Positions 1 to 8,189 of a stretch of DNA of 16,964 nt are shown piece after piece. Source of the stretch: Bacillota bacterium (lineage in GTDB: Bacteria; Bacillota; UBA4882; UBA10575). A program made the position numbers and the translations under genes. The stretch covers positions 454 through 17,417 of the forward strand of contig DOID01000121.1 in assembly GCA_003511465.1 (NCBI GenBank), read 5' to 3'. Under the pieces are notes generated by a model, which did no database searches, was not told the origin of the DNA, and was given only the letters and a program-made list of their open reading frames with translations. Positions within the stretch are counted from its first letter, which is position 1, and each line of letters begins with the position of its first letter.

Positions 1-2
1 CT

Positions 3-674
3 AATTTTACCTCCTTTCAACGGGAAAACCTTTTCTACGGCCGGGACATTGCTGCCATAGCTCTGCGGGAAGTCGGCGAGATGCTCCTGGTGTTGACTGA
101 AAACGAATTTATCCACCCAGAACTGACCGAGGTTCAGGTCAGGGTGAAGGTTAATCCGGAACAACGGTACGCTCGAGTTACCGCAGTGGAAATCCCTAAG
201 CAAGAGTTTGCACCGGGCGAAATAGTGACGCTAACCGTTAGTTTGCAACCTTTTCGGGGGGAAGTCGTCCAGATTCCGCTGGAGGTTGAATTACCCACAA
301 GCCCGGGGAAATGGTTGATCATGGTTTACGGAAATGAGTATAGCCCTACCGTAGAGGAACAAGGGGAGCCCTCGGGGGAGCTTTATGCCCCAGAATTAGT
401 ACGGTCCTATTCCAGTTTGGAAGAGAAGTTGGGTGATTACCGGAAAAGGCCACAAAATAACCAGTTGGTAGCAGAATTGATCCCCGTTGACGAGGTGCCG
501 GAAGTGTCACCGTTGGCGGATAATGGGGAAGTGGTCGAAGCGGAGCAGGGCTACCAAACGATCTCCACCGCTTATTTTGTCACAGGGGAAGAACAAATTC
601 AGGTTGAAGTGGTGGCCCCGGAGGGGGAAGGAGCGCCGGAGCCGCCGACCATCCAAGCCTACCGTGACTACTGA
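3..674 (+). CDS. C-terminal part of an envelope protein, possibly SpoIVB/S55-peptidase-like (5' truncated)
   Basis: The reading frame is open from the left edge of the window to a TGA at 672-674, so the visible 223 residues are the end of a longer protein. An internal ATG at 81 has no ribosome binding site and the frame continues upstream of it, so it is not the start. The segment around 3-345 includes RENLFYGRDIAA, a beta-rich stretch with PGEIVTLTVSLQPFRGE, and then ELPTSPGKWLIMVYG. From memory, this pattern resembles the region after the peptidase domain in large SpoIVB (S55) peptidase-like proteins, but the catalytic domain would lie outside the window and cannot be checked. The last 100 or so residues are rich in Glu and Pro and look like low-complexity tail. 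It lies 128 bases upstream of tamB on the same strand. A secreted or surface location is inferred. That it is a real gene end is clear; the family call is tentative. Confidence 0.6.
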   Translation, partial: NFTSFQRENLFYGRDIAAIALREVGEMLLVLTENEFIHPELTEVQVRVKVNPEQRYARVTAVEIPKQEFAPGEIVTLTVSLQPFRGEVVQIPLEVELPTSPGKWLIMVYGNEYSPTVEEQGEPSGELYAPELVRSYSSLEEKLGDYRKRPQNNQLVAELIPVDEVPEVSPLADNGEVVEAEQGYQTISTAYFVTGEEQIQVEVVAPEGEGAPEPPTIQAYRDY

Positions 675-802
675 ATCTGATCGGGGCTTTAAAAATGGTA
701 CCTGGAAGTTGGGAACCAGCTTTCGTAAGATTACGTTGTAAATAATAGAGCAACACAAAAAAAGACGAAGCAACTAAGGAAGCAAGAAGGAGGGAACGGG
801 GT
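675..802 (+). other. Short intergenic gap before tamB
   Basis: This 128-base gap holds no gene. A weak inverted repeat (CTGG at 702-705, CCAG at 716-719) has no following T-run, so I do not call a terminator. The A+T-rich TAAATAAT at 739-746 resembles a -10 box, but no acceptable -35 box sits 16-18 bases upstream. A tamB promoter here is possible but unsupported. Confidence 0.4.
787..794 (+). promoter_or_regulatory. Ribosome binding site fixing the TTG start of tamB
   Basis: AAGGAGGG lies 8 bases before TTG at 803. The next in-frame ATG, at 815, would be 20 bases away, which is too far. The site therefore supports TTG as the real start codon. Confidence 0.75.
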
Positions 803-3800
803 TTGCAATTTGTAATGAGAAAAATCCGGTTCCTTCTGGTTTGTCTGATCCTTTTGATTGCGCTCAGTTTCTACTTGGGATTTAAAGTTTTACCGTCCAC
901 GGCGTCGGCTGACCGGATCAAAACTCTGGTAGAGCAGGAGATGTCACGATATTTCTCCGCTGAAGTAAAGATCAAAGAGGTGGGCCTCTTCTTTTTTTCT
1001 CCCGAGCTTCGAGAAGTCCAGATTCGGACCGCTGAGGGCGAACCGGCCTTGACGGCGGAAAAAATCAGAGTGGGGCTGGATTGGTTTAGACTCATGACCC
1101 AGCGTTCCTTCGAAAAAGGCTTACGCAATCTTGATGTGATGGGAACGACGGTCTGGTTGTGGGACACGCTTTCTCTTTTTGGCGGCAACCAAGGCGGGGA
1201 AGGGAAAGAAGGCGGAGGAAAGGTCCCGTCAATCACCATTAAACTTAATGATTGCCAGCTGATCATGGAGGAAGCCGGGAAAAATTGGACGTGGGGTAAT
1301 TTTTATAACTTAAGCGGCTTAGTTGACCTGAGGAGTTTCCCTTTAATCCAGGTGGTGGGGGAAGGGAAAAGTTCGCTTGACCCGGAGGCCTCCGCGAAGG
1401 TAGAAGTAGCTTATGCCACCCAAAACAAGCAAGGGAAGCTCTTGATTAAAGCCGATACGGCAGCGGCGCCACTCTGGAGTGAAAAGGCTTTCCGTCTCCT
1501 CAAGTTTGATGATCAGCTTAAGGTAGTGGACGGGAAATTCAACGGAGAGCTTTCCCTCTTCATCCAAAACGGAAAGGTTAATGTTGATTCAACCCGGTTG
1601 TCTTTTGCGGATTCCCGGTGGGAAATTGACGCTTTACCTTACCCCGTTGAAAACCTAGACGCTAAGTTGCTGGTCTCCTCCACCGGGATTATGGTGCAAA
1701 ACCTTCAAGGCAGTTACCGGGAAGGGCGGATCAGTCTTCATGGAAATCTGGCGACTGCTGCCCTTGGTCTTGACTTAAGCCTCTATGCCACCGGTTTGGA
1801 CCCGGCAGACTGGACCAAATTAATCCCACAGTTGGAGCCATGGGAACCGACGGGACTGGTTGATTTAAACCTCCAGATTGGTGGGGAAATAAGTAGTCCC
1901 CGACTGGCGGGGGAAGTAAGGATGACGGACGGCCGGTTAACGCTTCCGGGTTCCCCCACTACGGTGGAGGAACTCTGTTTTTTGGCGCGTCTTTCCGATG
2001 ATGGGGTGCAGCTTTCTTACGTAGAAGGGCGGATCGAGGACGCTCCTTTTTTGGTCCAAGGGCAGATCCGCGGGTTTCAAGATCCCACCCTCGACTTGCA
2101 AGGCGAAGTGAAACGCCTTCCGGTGGAATGGCTTTCTTCATCAGCCCTCGCGCTGAGCGACGGATGGTTGGATGCTTCCCTTCATGTGGACGGTCCACTA
2201 ACCGCTCCGGAGATCAAGGGGGAGATTAGGGCCCGGCAATTGCAAGCAGAGGGAACAGCCCTCCGGGACTTGAACCTCGCCGGCGTTTACCAGTGGAACA
2301 CCGATCACCTCCGGGTTGACCGGTTGGCAGCTTGCGCCCTTGACGGGCGGCTTACAGCCACCGGTGAGCTGATGAATCTGGTGAGCGGTGCGCCGTTTCT
2401 GCGGTTAGAAGCTAAGGCTGAAGGGGTTGACCTTGCCCAACTGCCAACGGATCAGTTTGGTGTAGAGCTGCCGACTATAACCGGCCGTGCCGGTTTGCAG
2501 TTGAGTCTGGAAGGCCCTCTTTCCGCACTGTCCGGCGCGGCAGAATTGAAGGTAAGCGCCGGCAGTGTCGACCGTTTTTCCTATGATCAGTTCCAACTTT
2601 TGTTTAGCGGAGACCATGATCGGCTTACAGTCCGTGGCACCCTGCAGGAAAAGGAAGGAACGCTGATCGCCACTGGTATGGTGCAACCCGGAACCGGTAG
2701 TTATGAAGGCGAGCTATTTCTCCGGGGGCTGACCATTGATGACCGGTTGTTACCCCAAGCCTTACCTGCTGTAAGCGGTAGTATTAACGGTTTGTTAGAA
2801 GTCAGGGGTAACTTTAACGACTTAGCTCACACCCAAGGCCAAGGATGGCTGGACGTCTACGATTTAATCCATAACGATCGGGAACTGGGGGTTATAAAAC
2901 TTAAGGGCCAGGTTGACGACGGACGCTTGAATTTCAGTGATTCGTTTCTCCTCACCCCGGCTGGCCAAATCATGCTGACGGGGAGCGTTGATTGGCAGGA
3001 TGAGCCTGTTTACGATATTACAGCCAGCGGTGAAGACTTGTTGTTCGAGGATTTGGCTGCTTTGTTTCCCGATTTTCCCCCGGTTGCCCTGGAGGGTTTG
3101 ACTGCTTTTCGCCTGACCGCGACGGGCTGGGAAAAACCACAGCTTGCTGCAGAGGTTTCGATGGCGGGGATCGTCCTCAATGACTACTATGTAGGGGATG
3201 GAAGCGTGGATCTCCTCTGGCAAGACGGGGAAATCTGCTTTGATCAGCTTCAGATCGGCACAGCCCCGATGCAACTAAGGGGTATCGGCAAATTATGTGA
3301 CAGTCAGGAATTGGATCTGGATGTAGCAGTAGAGGATTTTCCCCTTACGGCTTTAGAGCCGCTTTTGGGCCGATATCTTGACAACCAAGAATTTTTAGGG
3401 AAGATTGCCGGTAGTCTGACTGGGGAGGGCAGATTACGGGGGACTTTTCAAGAACCCATCTTTGAAGGCAACCTCAGCGTTACCCAGCCGGTGTTTGCCG
3501 GTTTTGCAGTGGATCGGATCGCCGGAGATCTTGTTTGGAAGGATCGGAAACTGTCCTTTAACGAAATGGTGGTCAGTCGAGGGCAAGAGGAGTTGACCGC
3601 TTACGGACTGGTTGATTGGACAGGGGCCGCACCTGACCTTGACCTTGGTTTAAAAATGGACCAGGCCGGACTGGCTGATTTGCTTTTGCTAACCGGACGG
3701 GCCCCCAACTTTCACTTGGACGGAGAAGTGACTGGTTATGTGCGGATTTTTGGTGCATTGGACCAGCCCCGGATCCGTTTAATTACGCAGATCGAAAAGG

Positions 3801-5530
3801 GGGAAATTAATGATTTTTCTCCTTTCAACGGCGAGCTGGATTTACAGATTTATGACGCGAAAATTACGGTTAACCGCTTATTGCTGGATGACGGTACGGG
3901 GGAATTCTTTGCCTCCGGCGTTTATATTCCCGGAACGCAGGTGGAGATCATTGCTGAAAGCAGAGACTTCCCGTTTAAACCATTGGTGGCATTAACTGGG
4001 CGGGCTGATTTGCCAACCGTCGGTCGGTTCAATCTGGATCTGGCGCTCACCACCACGTCCGAGGGGATGCAGGGCGAATTCGAAGCGCTCTTGAAGGACA
4101 CGGCCTGGGGTAATATTAACGTTGCTTCGCTGGGACTGAATGGTCAGATCACCGATGACCTAGTTTTCCTGGAAGCGGAGGATTTAGGAGCCAACCGTTT
4201 ATCAATGCAGGGGTCTTTTCCGTTGAATCCGGCGTGGTTTGGCCCGCTCCAGTTACCGACAAGTTGGCCCCATCGGTTTAGCCAAATTGATCTGGGGATT
4301 TCGGCAGAGAAGATGGAGGCCAGTGCCTTAAATGCGTTTTTCAAAGAACCGCAAATTACCGGGGGAACCATTGATGGGCTCATTTCGCTGAATGGTACTT
4401 GGCGGAATCCGTATCTCGTCGGTCTGTTGGAGATTACCAACGGGCGGGGGAGAGTCGCGGCCTTGCCGACCGAAGTGAGGGATGTGAACGGGCTCCTTTC
4501 CATTTCCCCTCAAGGGTTGGAGTTTAGGGGGTTAAACAACAGAGAAGGAAGTTACCTTGAGGGCCGGCTAGGAAACGGACGGTTCCGTTTGGGCGGCAGG
4601 GTGATCATGGATGGACTTAAACTTGAAGCCTTTGCCTTGCGCTTAACGGGGGACAATCTTTATTTAGCCCCATCCTTCTTTGACGGACTGGTCGGCGGGG
4701 AACTGGCTTTAACTGGTCCTTTCACCCAACCGATGCTGCAAGGGAAGGTCACTGTACGTAAGGCCCGGATTGAGCTCCCCGAAGGGGGCGGACCGGCGCT
4801 TCCCTTTGATCTGAATTTAGATCTGGCGTGTGAAGCCGCCAATGATGTTTACTTTCGGATGTATGGCATGACCTATATTCCCTTTAACGGCAGCATCCAC
4901 GTGGGTGGTTCCCTCCGCAAGCCGGAGTTGGATGGGAAGCTTAATTCAACCCGCGGCTGGGTGAATATTTTGGGTGATACCTTCCGGATTAAAAACTTGA
5001 CTGCGGAATTTCGTCCCGATTATAAACTATATCCCTACTTGGATCTGGAAGCCACCCGTAATTTGGCGGGAACAGAGGTGACCATTAGTACGGCTGGGTG
5101 GTCGGGAGAGCTGGAGAATTTGGTGATTAACCCCAGTTCCAATCCGCCGAAAAGTCGGGAAGAAATCTTAAAACTCCTGAACTGGCCGGAGAAGATCGAG
5201 GATGGTACGCTTACCTTCGCCAATGTCTTTCGGGAGAACATTAATATGGTGGGAGATCTTTTTATTGGCCGTGTTCTCGACGAGTTTCGCAGTATTATGC
5301 CTATTGATTTTCTTACGTTGGAACAAGACCGGCAGGAAGGATCTTTCTGGATGAACATGGGTAAATCCTTAAGTGAAGATTTATATCTCTCTTACAGTAG
5401 GAATTTATCCTCTTATGCAGAACAGGTTTGGAATCTCGAATGGAAGCTTGTCCCCAACTTTTCCTTGCTGGGGGATTACTCGGCGGCGGACGGACTCCGC
5501 TGGCAATTTCAGTATAATTTGCGTTTTTAA
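803..5530 (+). CDS. tamB: TamB-family translocation and assembly module protein (DUF490)
   Basis: This is a 1575-residue protein with a TTG start chosen from the AAGGAGGG site 8 bases upstream. Residues about 8-27 form one hydrophobic N-terminal segment (an inner-membrane anchor). An AsmA-like opening follows, and then more than a thousand residues of repeating beta strands with alternating hydrophobic and polar residues (patterns such as GxLxLxGxxxxPxxxGxLxxxxG). The C-terminal part, from about residue 1200, matches the TamB/DUF490 domain, including TRGWVNILGDTFRIKN near residue 1384 and the block of NPPKSREEILKLL. In the family, TamB spans the periplasm as a hydrophobic beta-taco groove, works with an Omp85 barrel (TamA or BamA), and is linked to barrel assembly and phospholipid transport to the outer membrane. 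Its length fits the family (about 1200-1600). bamA follows 173 bases downstream, and no tamA is present. The family call is firm; the exact role in this lineage is inferred. Confidence 0.92.
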   Translation: MQFVMRKIRFLLVCLILLIALSFYLGFKVLPSTASADRIKTLVEQEMSRYFSAEVKIKEVGLFFFSPELREVQIRTAEGEPALTAEKIRVGLDWFRLMTQRSFEKGLRNLDVMGTTVWLWDTLSLFGGNQGGEGKEGGGKVPSITIKLNDCQLIMEEAGKNWTWGNFYNLSGLVDLRSFPLIQVVGEGKSSLDPEASAKVEVAYATQNKQGKLLIKADTAAAPLWSEKAFRLLKFDDQLKVVDGKFNGELSLFIQNGKVNVDSTRLSFADSRWEIDALPYPVENLDAKLLVSSTGIMVQNLQGSYREGRISLHGNLATAALGLDLSLYATGLDPADWTKLIPQLEPWEPTGLVDLNLQIGGEISSPRLAGEVRMTDGRLTLPGSPTTVEELCFLARLSDDGVQLSYVEGRIEDAPFLVQGQIRGFQDPTLDLQGEVKRLPVEWLSSSALALSDGWLDASLHVDGPLTAPEIKGEIRARQLQAEGTALRDLNLAGVYQWNTDHLRVDRLAACALDGRLTATGELMNLVSGAPFLRLEAKAEGVDLAQLPTDQFGVELPTITGRAGLQLSLEGPLSALSGAAELKVSAGSVDRFSYDQFQLLFSGDHDRLTVRGTLQEKEGTLIATGMVQPGTGSYEGELFLRGLTIDDRLLPQALPAVSGSINGLLEVRGNFNDLAHTQGQGWLDVYDLIHNDRELGVIKLKGQVDDGRLNFSDSFLLTPAGQIMLTGSVDWQDEPVYDITASGEDLLFEDLAALFPDFPPVALEGLTAFRLTATGWEKPQLAAEVSMAGIVLNDYYVGDGSVDLLWQDGEICFDQLQIGTAPMQLRGIGKLCDSQELDLDVAVEDFPLTALEPLLGRYLDNQEFLGKIAGSLTGEGRLRGTFQEPIFEGNLSVTQPVFAGFAVDRIAGDLVWKDRKLSFNEMVVSRGQEELTAYGLVDWTGAAPDLDLGLKMDQAGLADLLLLTGRAPNFHLDGEVTGYVRIFGALDQPRIRLITQIEKGEINDFSPFNGELDLQIYDAKITVNRLLLDDGTGEFFASGVYIPGTQVEIIAESRDFPFKPLVALTGRADLPTVGRFNLDLALTTTSEGMQGEFEALLKDTAWGNINVASLGLNGQITDDLVFLEAEDLGANRLSMQGSFPLNPAWFGPLQLPTSWPHRFSQIDLGISAEKMEASALNAFFKEPQITGGTIDGLISLNGTWRNPYLVGLLEITNGRGRVAALPTEVRDVNGLLSISPQGLEFRGLNNREGSYLEGRLGNGRFRLGGRVIMDGLKLEAFALRLTGDNLYLAPSFFDGLVGGELALTGPFTQPMLQGKVTVRKARIELPEGGGPALPFDLNLDLACEAANDVYFRMYGMTYIPFNGSIHVGGSLRKPELDGKLNSTRGWVNILGDTFRIKNLTAEFRPDYKLYPYLDLEATRNLAGTEVTISTAGWSGELENLVINPSSNPPKSREEILKLLNWPEKIEDGTLTFANVFRENINMVGDLFIGRVLDEFRSIMPIDFLTLEQDRQEGSFWMNMGKSLSEDLYLSYSRNLSSYAEQVWNLEWKLVPNFSLLGDYSAADGLRWQFQYNLRF

Positions 5531-5652
5531 AGCATGATCCGCATTTTTCTCCAAATTTACCGGAAAAGTTTGTCCGTAGCGAGCAGGGAAAGATCTATTC
5601 AATCACGAATTGTTTTACAATGATCAGTGTTCTTAGATTGCTTCCCTAATGG

Positions 5653-5673
5653 GCTTTTTGCACCGCAAAAAGC
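5653..5673 (+). repeat. Perfect 9-bp inverted repeat (hairpin) in the bamA leader
   Basis: GCTTTTTGC at 5653-5661 and GCAAAAAGC at 5665-5673 are exact inverted complements around the 3-base loop ACC. TTTAGTC follows, which is too short a T-run for a convincing intrinsic terminator. The hairpin ends 15 bases before the AAGGAGG site of bamA. It could be a weak terminator for tamB, an mRNA-stability stem, or a regulator-binding site. Confidence 0.6.
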
Positions 5674-5688
5674 TTTAGTCCAAACAAA

Positions 5689-5695
5689 AAGGAGG
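5689..5695 (+). promoter_or_regulatory. Ribosome binding site of bamA
   Basis: AAGGAGG lies 8 bases before GTG at 5704 and 5 bases before TTG at 5701. The spacing favours GTG, so the annotated start is 5704. The TTG would add one residue only. Confidence 0.65.
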
Positions 5696-5703
5696 CCATT
5701 TTG

Positions 5704-7533
5704 GTGAAGAGGATCTTCAAATTCTCATTTATACTTTTGATCACAATATTCGTTGGTATGATGTCTTGCAGACCAGCGCTGGCCGTAGGAGAGATGGTTC
5801 TATCGGTCGAAGTAATTGGTAACGAGCAGGTAAAAGAGGAACAAATTCTCCGGGCCATTACCAATACACGTTTAGGGGAACCTTTAGACCAACAAACGGT
5901 GCTCAAGGACCAACAAGCGATTATGAATCTTGGCTATTTCGCACTGGTGGAGCCCTATGCCGAAGAATTTTTAGGTGGCCTTAAAGTGGTCTTCCGGGTA
6001 GTGGAAAATCCAGTTATTAAGCGGTTTGACATTAAAGGGCTGGAGCGAATCACTACCGAGGAAGTTCTCCCCTTTTTCCTCCAAAAACCGGGTGATGTTT
6101 TTAACTTTGTAACCATGATGAATGACCTGGTGATGGCACAACAGTATTTCAATGAACACTTGGGTCTATTGATCCCGCCTTTTAGCGGCAGCGCCAAGGA
6201 GATTGATGACCTGATTGCCATTGATGGGGACGGAGTCGTCACGCTCCAACTCTACGAAGCGCGCTTAGGCCAAATTCGCTATCAAGGGTTGGAAAAGACG
6301 AAGGAATTTGTCGTTGCGCGGGAGATGAGTTTAGAAGAAGGGGAGATTCTGGACCTTAATGTTTTACGGGAAGATGTCCAGCAGATCGCCAGATTGCAGT
6401 TGTTTGAAGACATTAGCTCGCGGCTCCAACCAACCGGTGAGACCGGAGTGATGGATCTGATTATGGAGTTTAAAGAAGGGGAGAACCGTAACCTGACTTT
6501 TGGGGTCACCTATACGCCGGTGGATAATACGCTCCTGGGTAGTTTTGGGATCATGGATCCTAATCTAATGGGTCTTGGACAAAAACTCTCGTTTAATATG
6601 GAGATCAATCCGAATAGTGTTTTTAATTTTAATTTCGAGTTTCAGGAACCATGGTTAGGTAAGAGCCAAACTTCATTAGGGCTTAAACTCTATTCCAACC
6701 ACACACTTGACCTGTCGTCGAAGGATTTAAGTAATGGTGTATTCTCCGGAGAAGAAAAGTCTGATAACAAATACACCTATGATTATAATGAGAAGAAAAC
6801 CGGGTTAAACTTGACCCTTGGTCGGCCATTAAACCGCCATTTACGGGTAGACACCTCCTTCCGGATGGAACGGGTGACCATCGACCCGCAGGATTGGGTG
6901 GCCTCCAGTGGGAACACGTACAAAAATGAAGAAGACGTAGAAATCAAGAAAGAGGATGATTATCCCTCCACCTCCCTTTTAGGTCTGAAAGAAGAGTATT
7001 GGGATAATAGCCTCGGGGCTGGGTTGACTTACAATAAGTTACTGTACACTGGAGCTTATACCACCGGTGGTTACAGCGCCAATCTTGGTTTTAACCTCCA
7101 CGGGGGAGTGTTTGGCGGTAAGTATGATTACCAGCGGCTCTATGGTGAAATTAAGCAGTTCCACTCACCCTTTAAAAATACGACCCTGGGTTACCGGGTG
7201 ATGGGTGGGAAGCTCCTGGGTGAGATTCCGGATTCCTCCAAACTCTACCTTGGCGGGGAGTTATCACTCCGGGGTTACGATATCCGGCATATCTCCGGGG
7301 AGCAGCAAGCCTTGGCCAATTTTGAGCTCAGGCAACGGATTCCGAATGTGGAAAACCTGGAAGCTGTACTCTTCTATGATGTGGGTACGGTTGATTTTGA
7401 GGAGTACTACCAGAGTTATGGTGTTGGTTTCCGTTATAACATCCCGATCCTTGGTCAACTCCGTTTTGATTTTGGTTGGACGCCGGAAGGAGGAAAACCC
7501 AAGTTTAATTTCTTCTTTGGCGAGATGTTTTAG
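5704..7533 (+). CDS. bamA: Outer-membrane assembly protein BamA (Omp85 family), three POTRA domains
   Basis: This is a 609-residue protein. Residues 1-27 are a signal peptide with a basic start, a hydrophobic core and the cleavage motif ALA. Three POTRA-like repeats follow at about 30-103, 104-187 and 188-262. Each opens with a strand ending in G (VEVIGNEQV, FDIKGLERI, IRYQGLEKT) and contains the helix pattern of the fold. The rest, from about 263, is a 16-strand-type barrel. LRGYD at 522-526 corresponds to the conserved (V/L)RG(F/Y) loop-6 motif of Omp85 proteins. The protein ends in an aromatic-rich strand with a final Phe (FNFFFGEMF), like the C-terminal beta-signal. BamA folds and inserts barrel proteins into the outer membrane. 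Three POTRA domains, compared with five in Proteobacteria, makes it short. It could in principle serve TamB in place of TamA, since tamB is adjacent. Acidic, Lys-rich stretches near residues 340-360 and 400-425 are probably surface loops. Confidence 0.93.
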   Translation: MKRIFKFSFILLITIFVGMMSCRPALAVGEMVLSVEVIGNEQVKEEQILRAITNTRLGEPLDQQTVLKDQQAIMNLGYFALVEPYAEEFLGGLKVVFRVVENPVIKRFDIKGLERITTEEVLPFFLQKPGDVFNFVTMMNDLVMAQQYFNEHLGLLIPPFSGSAKEIDDLIAIDGDGVVTLQLYEARLGQIRYQGLEKTKEFVVAREMSLEEGEILDLNVLREDVQQIARLQLFEDISSRLQPTGETGVMDLIMEFKEGENRNLTFGVTYTPVDNTLLGSFGIMDPNLMGLGQKLSFNMEINPNSVFNFNFEFQEPWLGKSQTSLGLKLYSNHTLDLSSKDLSNGVFSGEEKSDNKYTYDYNEKKTGLNLTLGRPLNRHLRVDTSFRMERVTIDPQDWVASSGNTYKNEEDVEIKKEDDYPSTSLLGLKEEYWDNSLGAGLTYNKLLYTGAYTTGGYSANLGFNLHGGVFGGKYDYQRLYGEIKQFHSPFKNTTLGYRVMGGKLLGEIPDSSKLYLGGELSLRGYDIRHISGEQQALANFELRQRIPNVENLEAVLFYDVGTVDFEEYYQSYGVGFRYNIPILGQLRFDFGWTPEGGKPKFNFFFGEMF

Positions 7534-7570
7534 AAAGTGATAAAGGTAGTTATGAAATCCCCATATAAAA

Positions 7571-7577
7571 GGAGAGG
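7571..7577 (+). promoter_or_regulatory. Ribosome binding site fixing the ATG start of ompH
   Basis: GGAGAGG, preceded by AAAA, lies 7 bases before ATG at 7585. An upstream in-frame GTG at 7537 has no such site and would put 16 charged residues before the signal peptide, so 7585 is the better start. Confidence 0.75.
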
Positions 7578-7584
7578 TTTGCTG

Positions 7585-8136
7585 ATGAAATTACAGGTGG
7601 TCAAAAAGTTACTACCGGTTGTGTTGTTAATCGGCCTAGCGTTTGCCATCACCGGATTAGTGGCGGCCAGCGGCGGCTCAACGGTGGGTTATGTGGATAT
7701 GCAACGGATTCAACAGGAACTACCGGCCTTCCAAGAGTTACAGGATTTGTTACAACGAAAGAATGCCGAGTTTAACTCTTTCGGGAGTTATCTCCAAACG
7801 CAACAAAACAACGAATTTACCGCTCTGGAAAAGGAGAAAGAGGCTGAGAGTAAAGGGAAGTCTGAAGCCGAACGGAAAGCGATTGACGCTAAATACCAGG
7901 AGAAGGCTGTAGGTATTGCGAAAAACTACCAAAGTAAGTTGGAGGCTGAGAATAACCGGTTGTCAGCGGAAATTCAAGGCCAGCACGATGAGATCATGGC
8001 GACGATTAACAAAACACTGGAATCAATCGCCAAAAAAGAAGGCTACGCCATCATTCTAGAGAAAAATGTAGTTTACTACGGTGGGGAAGATGTAACCGAC
8101 CAAGTGATCGAAGCTTTACAGAAGGATAAAAAGTAA
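7585..8136 (+). CDS. ompH: OmpH/Skp-family periplasmic chaperone
   Basis: This is a 183-residue protein beginning 51 bases after bamA. A signal peptide with Lys near the start and a hydrophobic core (about 9-26) ends at a VAA-type cleavage site near residue 28. The mature protein opens with VGYVDMQRIQQELPAF, the hallmark first strand and helix of the OmpH/Skp family (consensus IGYVDxxRvxxexPxxq). A long Lys/Glu/Gln-rich coiled coil (about 50-145) follows, and the closing motif is KKEGYAIILEKNVVYYGGEDVTDQVIEAL, where the family has a Y-x-hydrophobic strand and a D-(I/V)-T segment. Skp forms trimers that hold unfolded barrel proteins on the way to BamA. The order bamA-ompH-lpxD matches the classic proteobacterial cluster, which strengthens the call. 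Confidence 0.92.
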   Translation: MKLQVVKKLLPVVLLIGLAFAITGLVAASGGSTVGYVDMQRIQQELPAFQELQDLLQRKNAEFNSFGSYLQTQQNNEFTALEKEKEAESKGKSEAERKAIDAKYQEKAVGIAKNYQSKLEAENNRLSAEIQGQHDEIMATINKTLESIAKKEGYAIILEKNVVYYGGEDVTDQVIEALQKDKK

Positions 8137-8177
8137 GCATTTTAGCGATTATTAAAACAGCGGTGAACGGTAGCATG

Positions 8178-8184
8178 AAGAAGG
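8178..8184 (+). promoter_or_regulatory. Likely ribosome binding site of the coiled-coil gene
   Basis: AAGAAGG lies 5 bases before ATG at 8190. The alternative in-frame starts GTG 8163 and ATG 8175 lack a clear site, so 8190 is preferred, with moderate certainty. Confidence 0.5.
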
Positions 8185-8189
8185 TAAAC

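Larger units (their letters stand above)
5531..5703 (+). other. Intergenic region between tamB and bamA
   Basis: This is a gap of about 170 bases without a gene. It contains the perfect hairpin at 5653-5673 and the bamA ribosome binding site at 5689-5695. Possible promoter halves exist (TTGTCC at 5570-5575 with TCTATT at 5594-5599, spacer 18), but the -10 matches only four of six positions, so I do not call a promoter. bamA may have its own transcript start here. Confidence 0.4.

Noticed and set aside
699..746. Terminator and promoter between the first gene and tamB
   Set aside because: The CTGG/CCAG stem is only 4 bp with a 10-base loop and no T-run, and TAAATAAT lacks a partner -35 box at 16-18 bases.
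3573..3995. Several 60-codon frames on both strands within tamB
   Set aside because: Shadow frames of a certain coding sequence with no ribosome sites or recognisable domains.
5570..5599. Sigma-70-type promoter upstream of bamA (TTGTCC, spacer 18, TCTATT)
   Set aside because: The -10 box matches only four of six positions and the -35 is also imperfect; too weak to list as a promoter.
7537..7584. Upstream GTG start for ompH
   Set aside because: It would put 16 mostly charged residues before a normal signal peptide; ATG 7585 has a clear GGAGAGG site 7 bases away.
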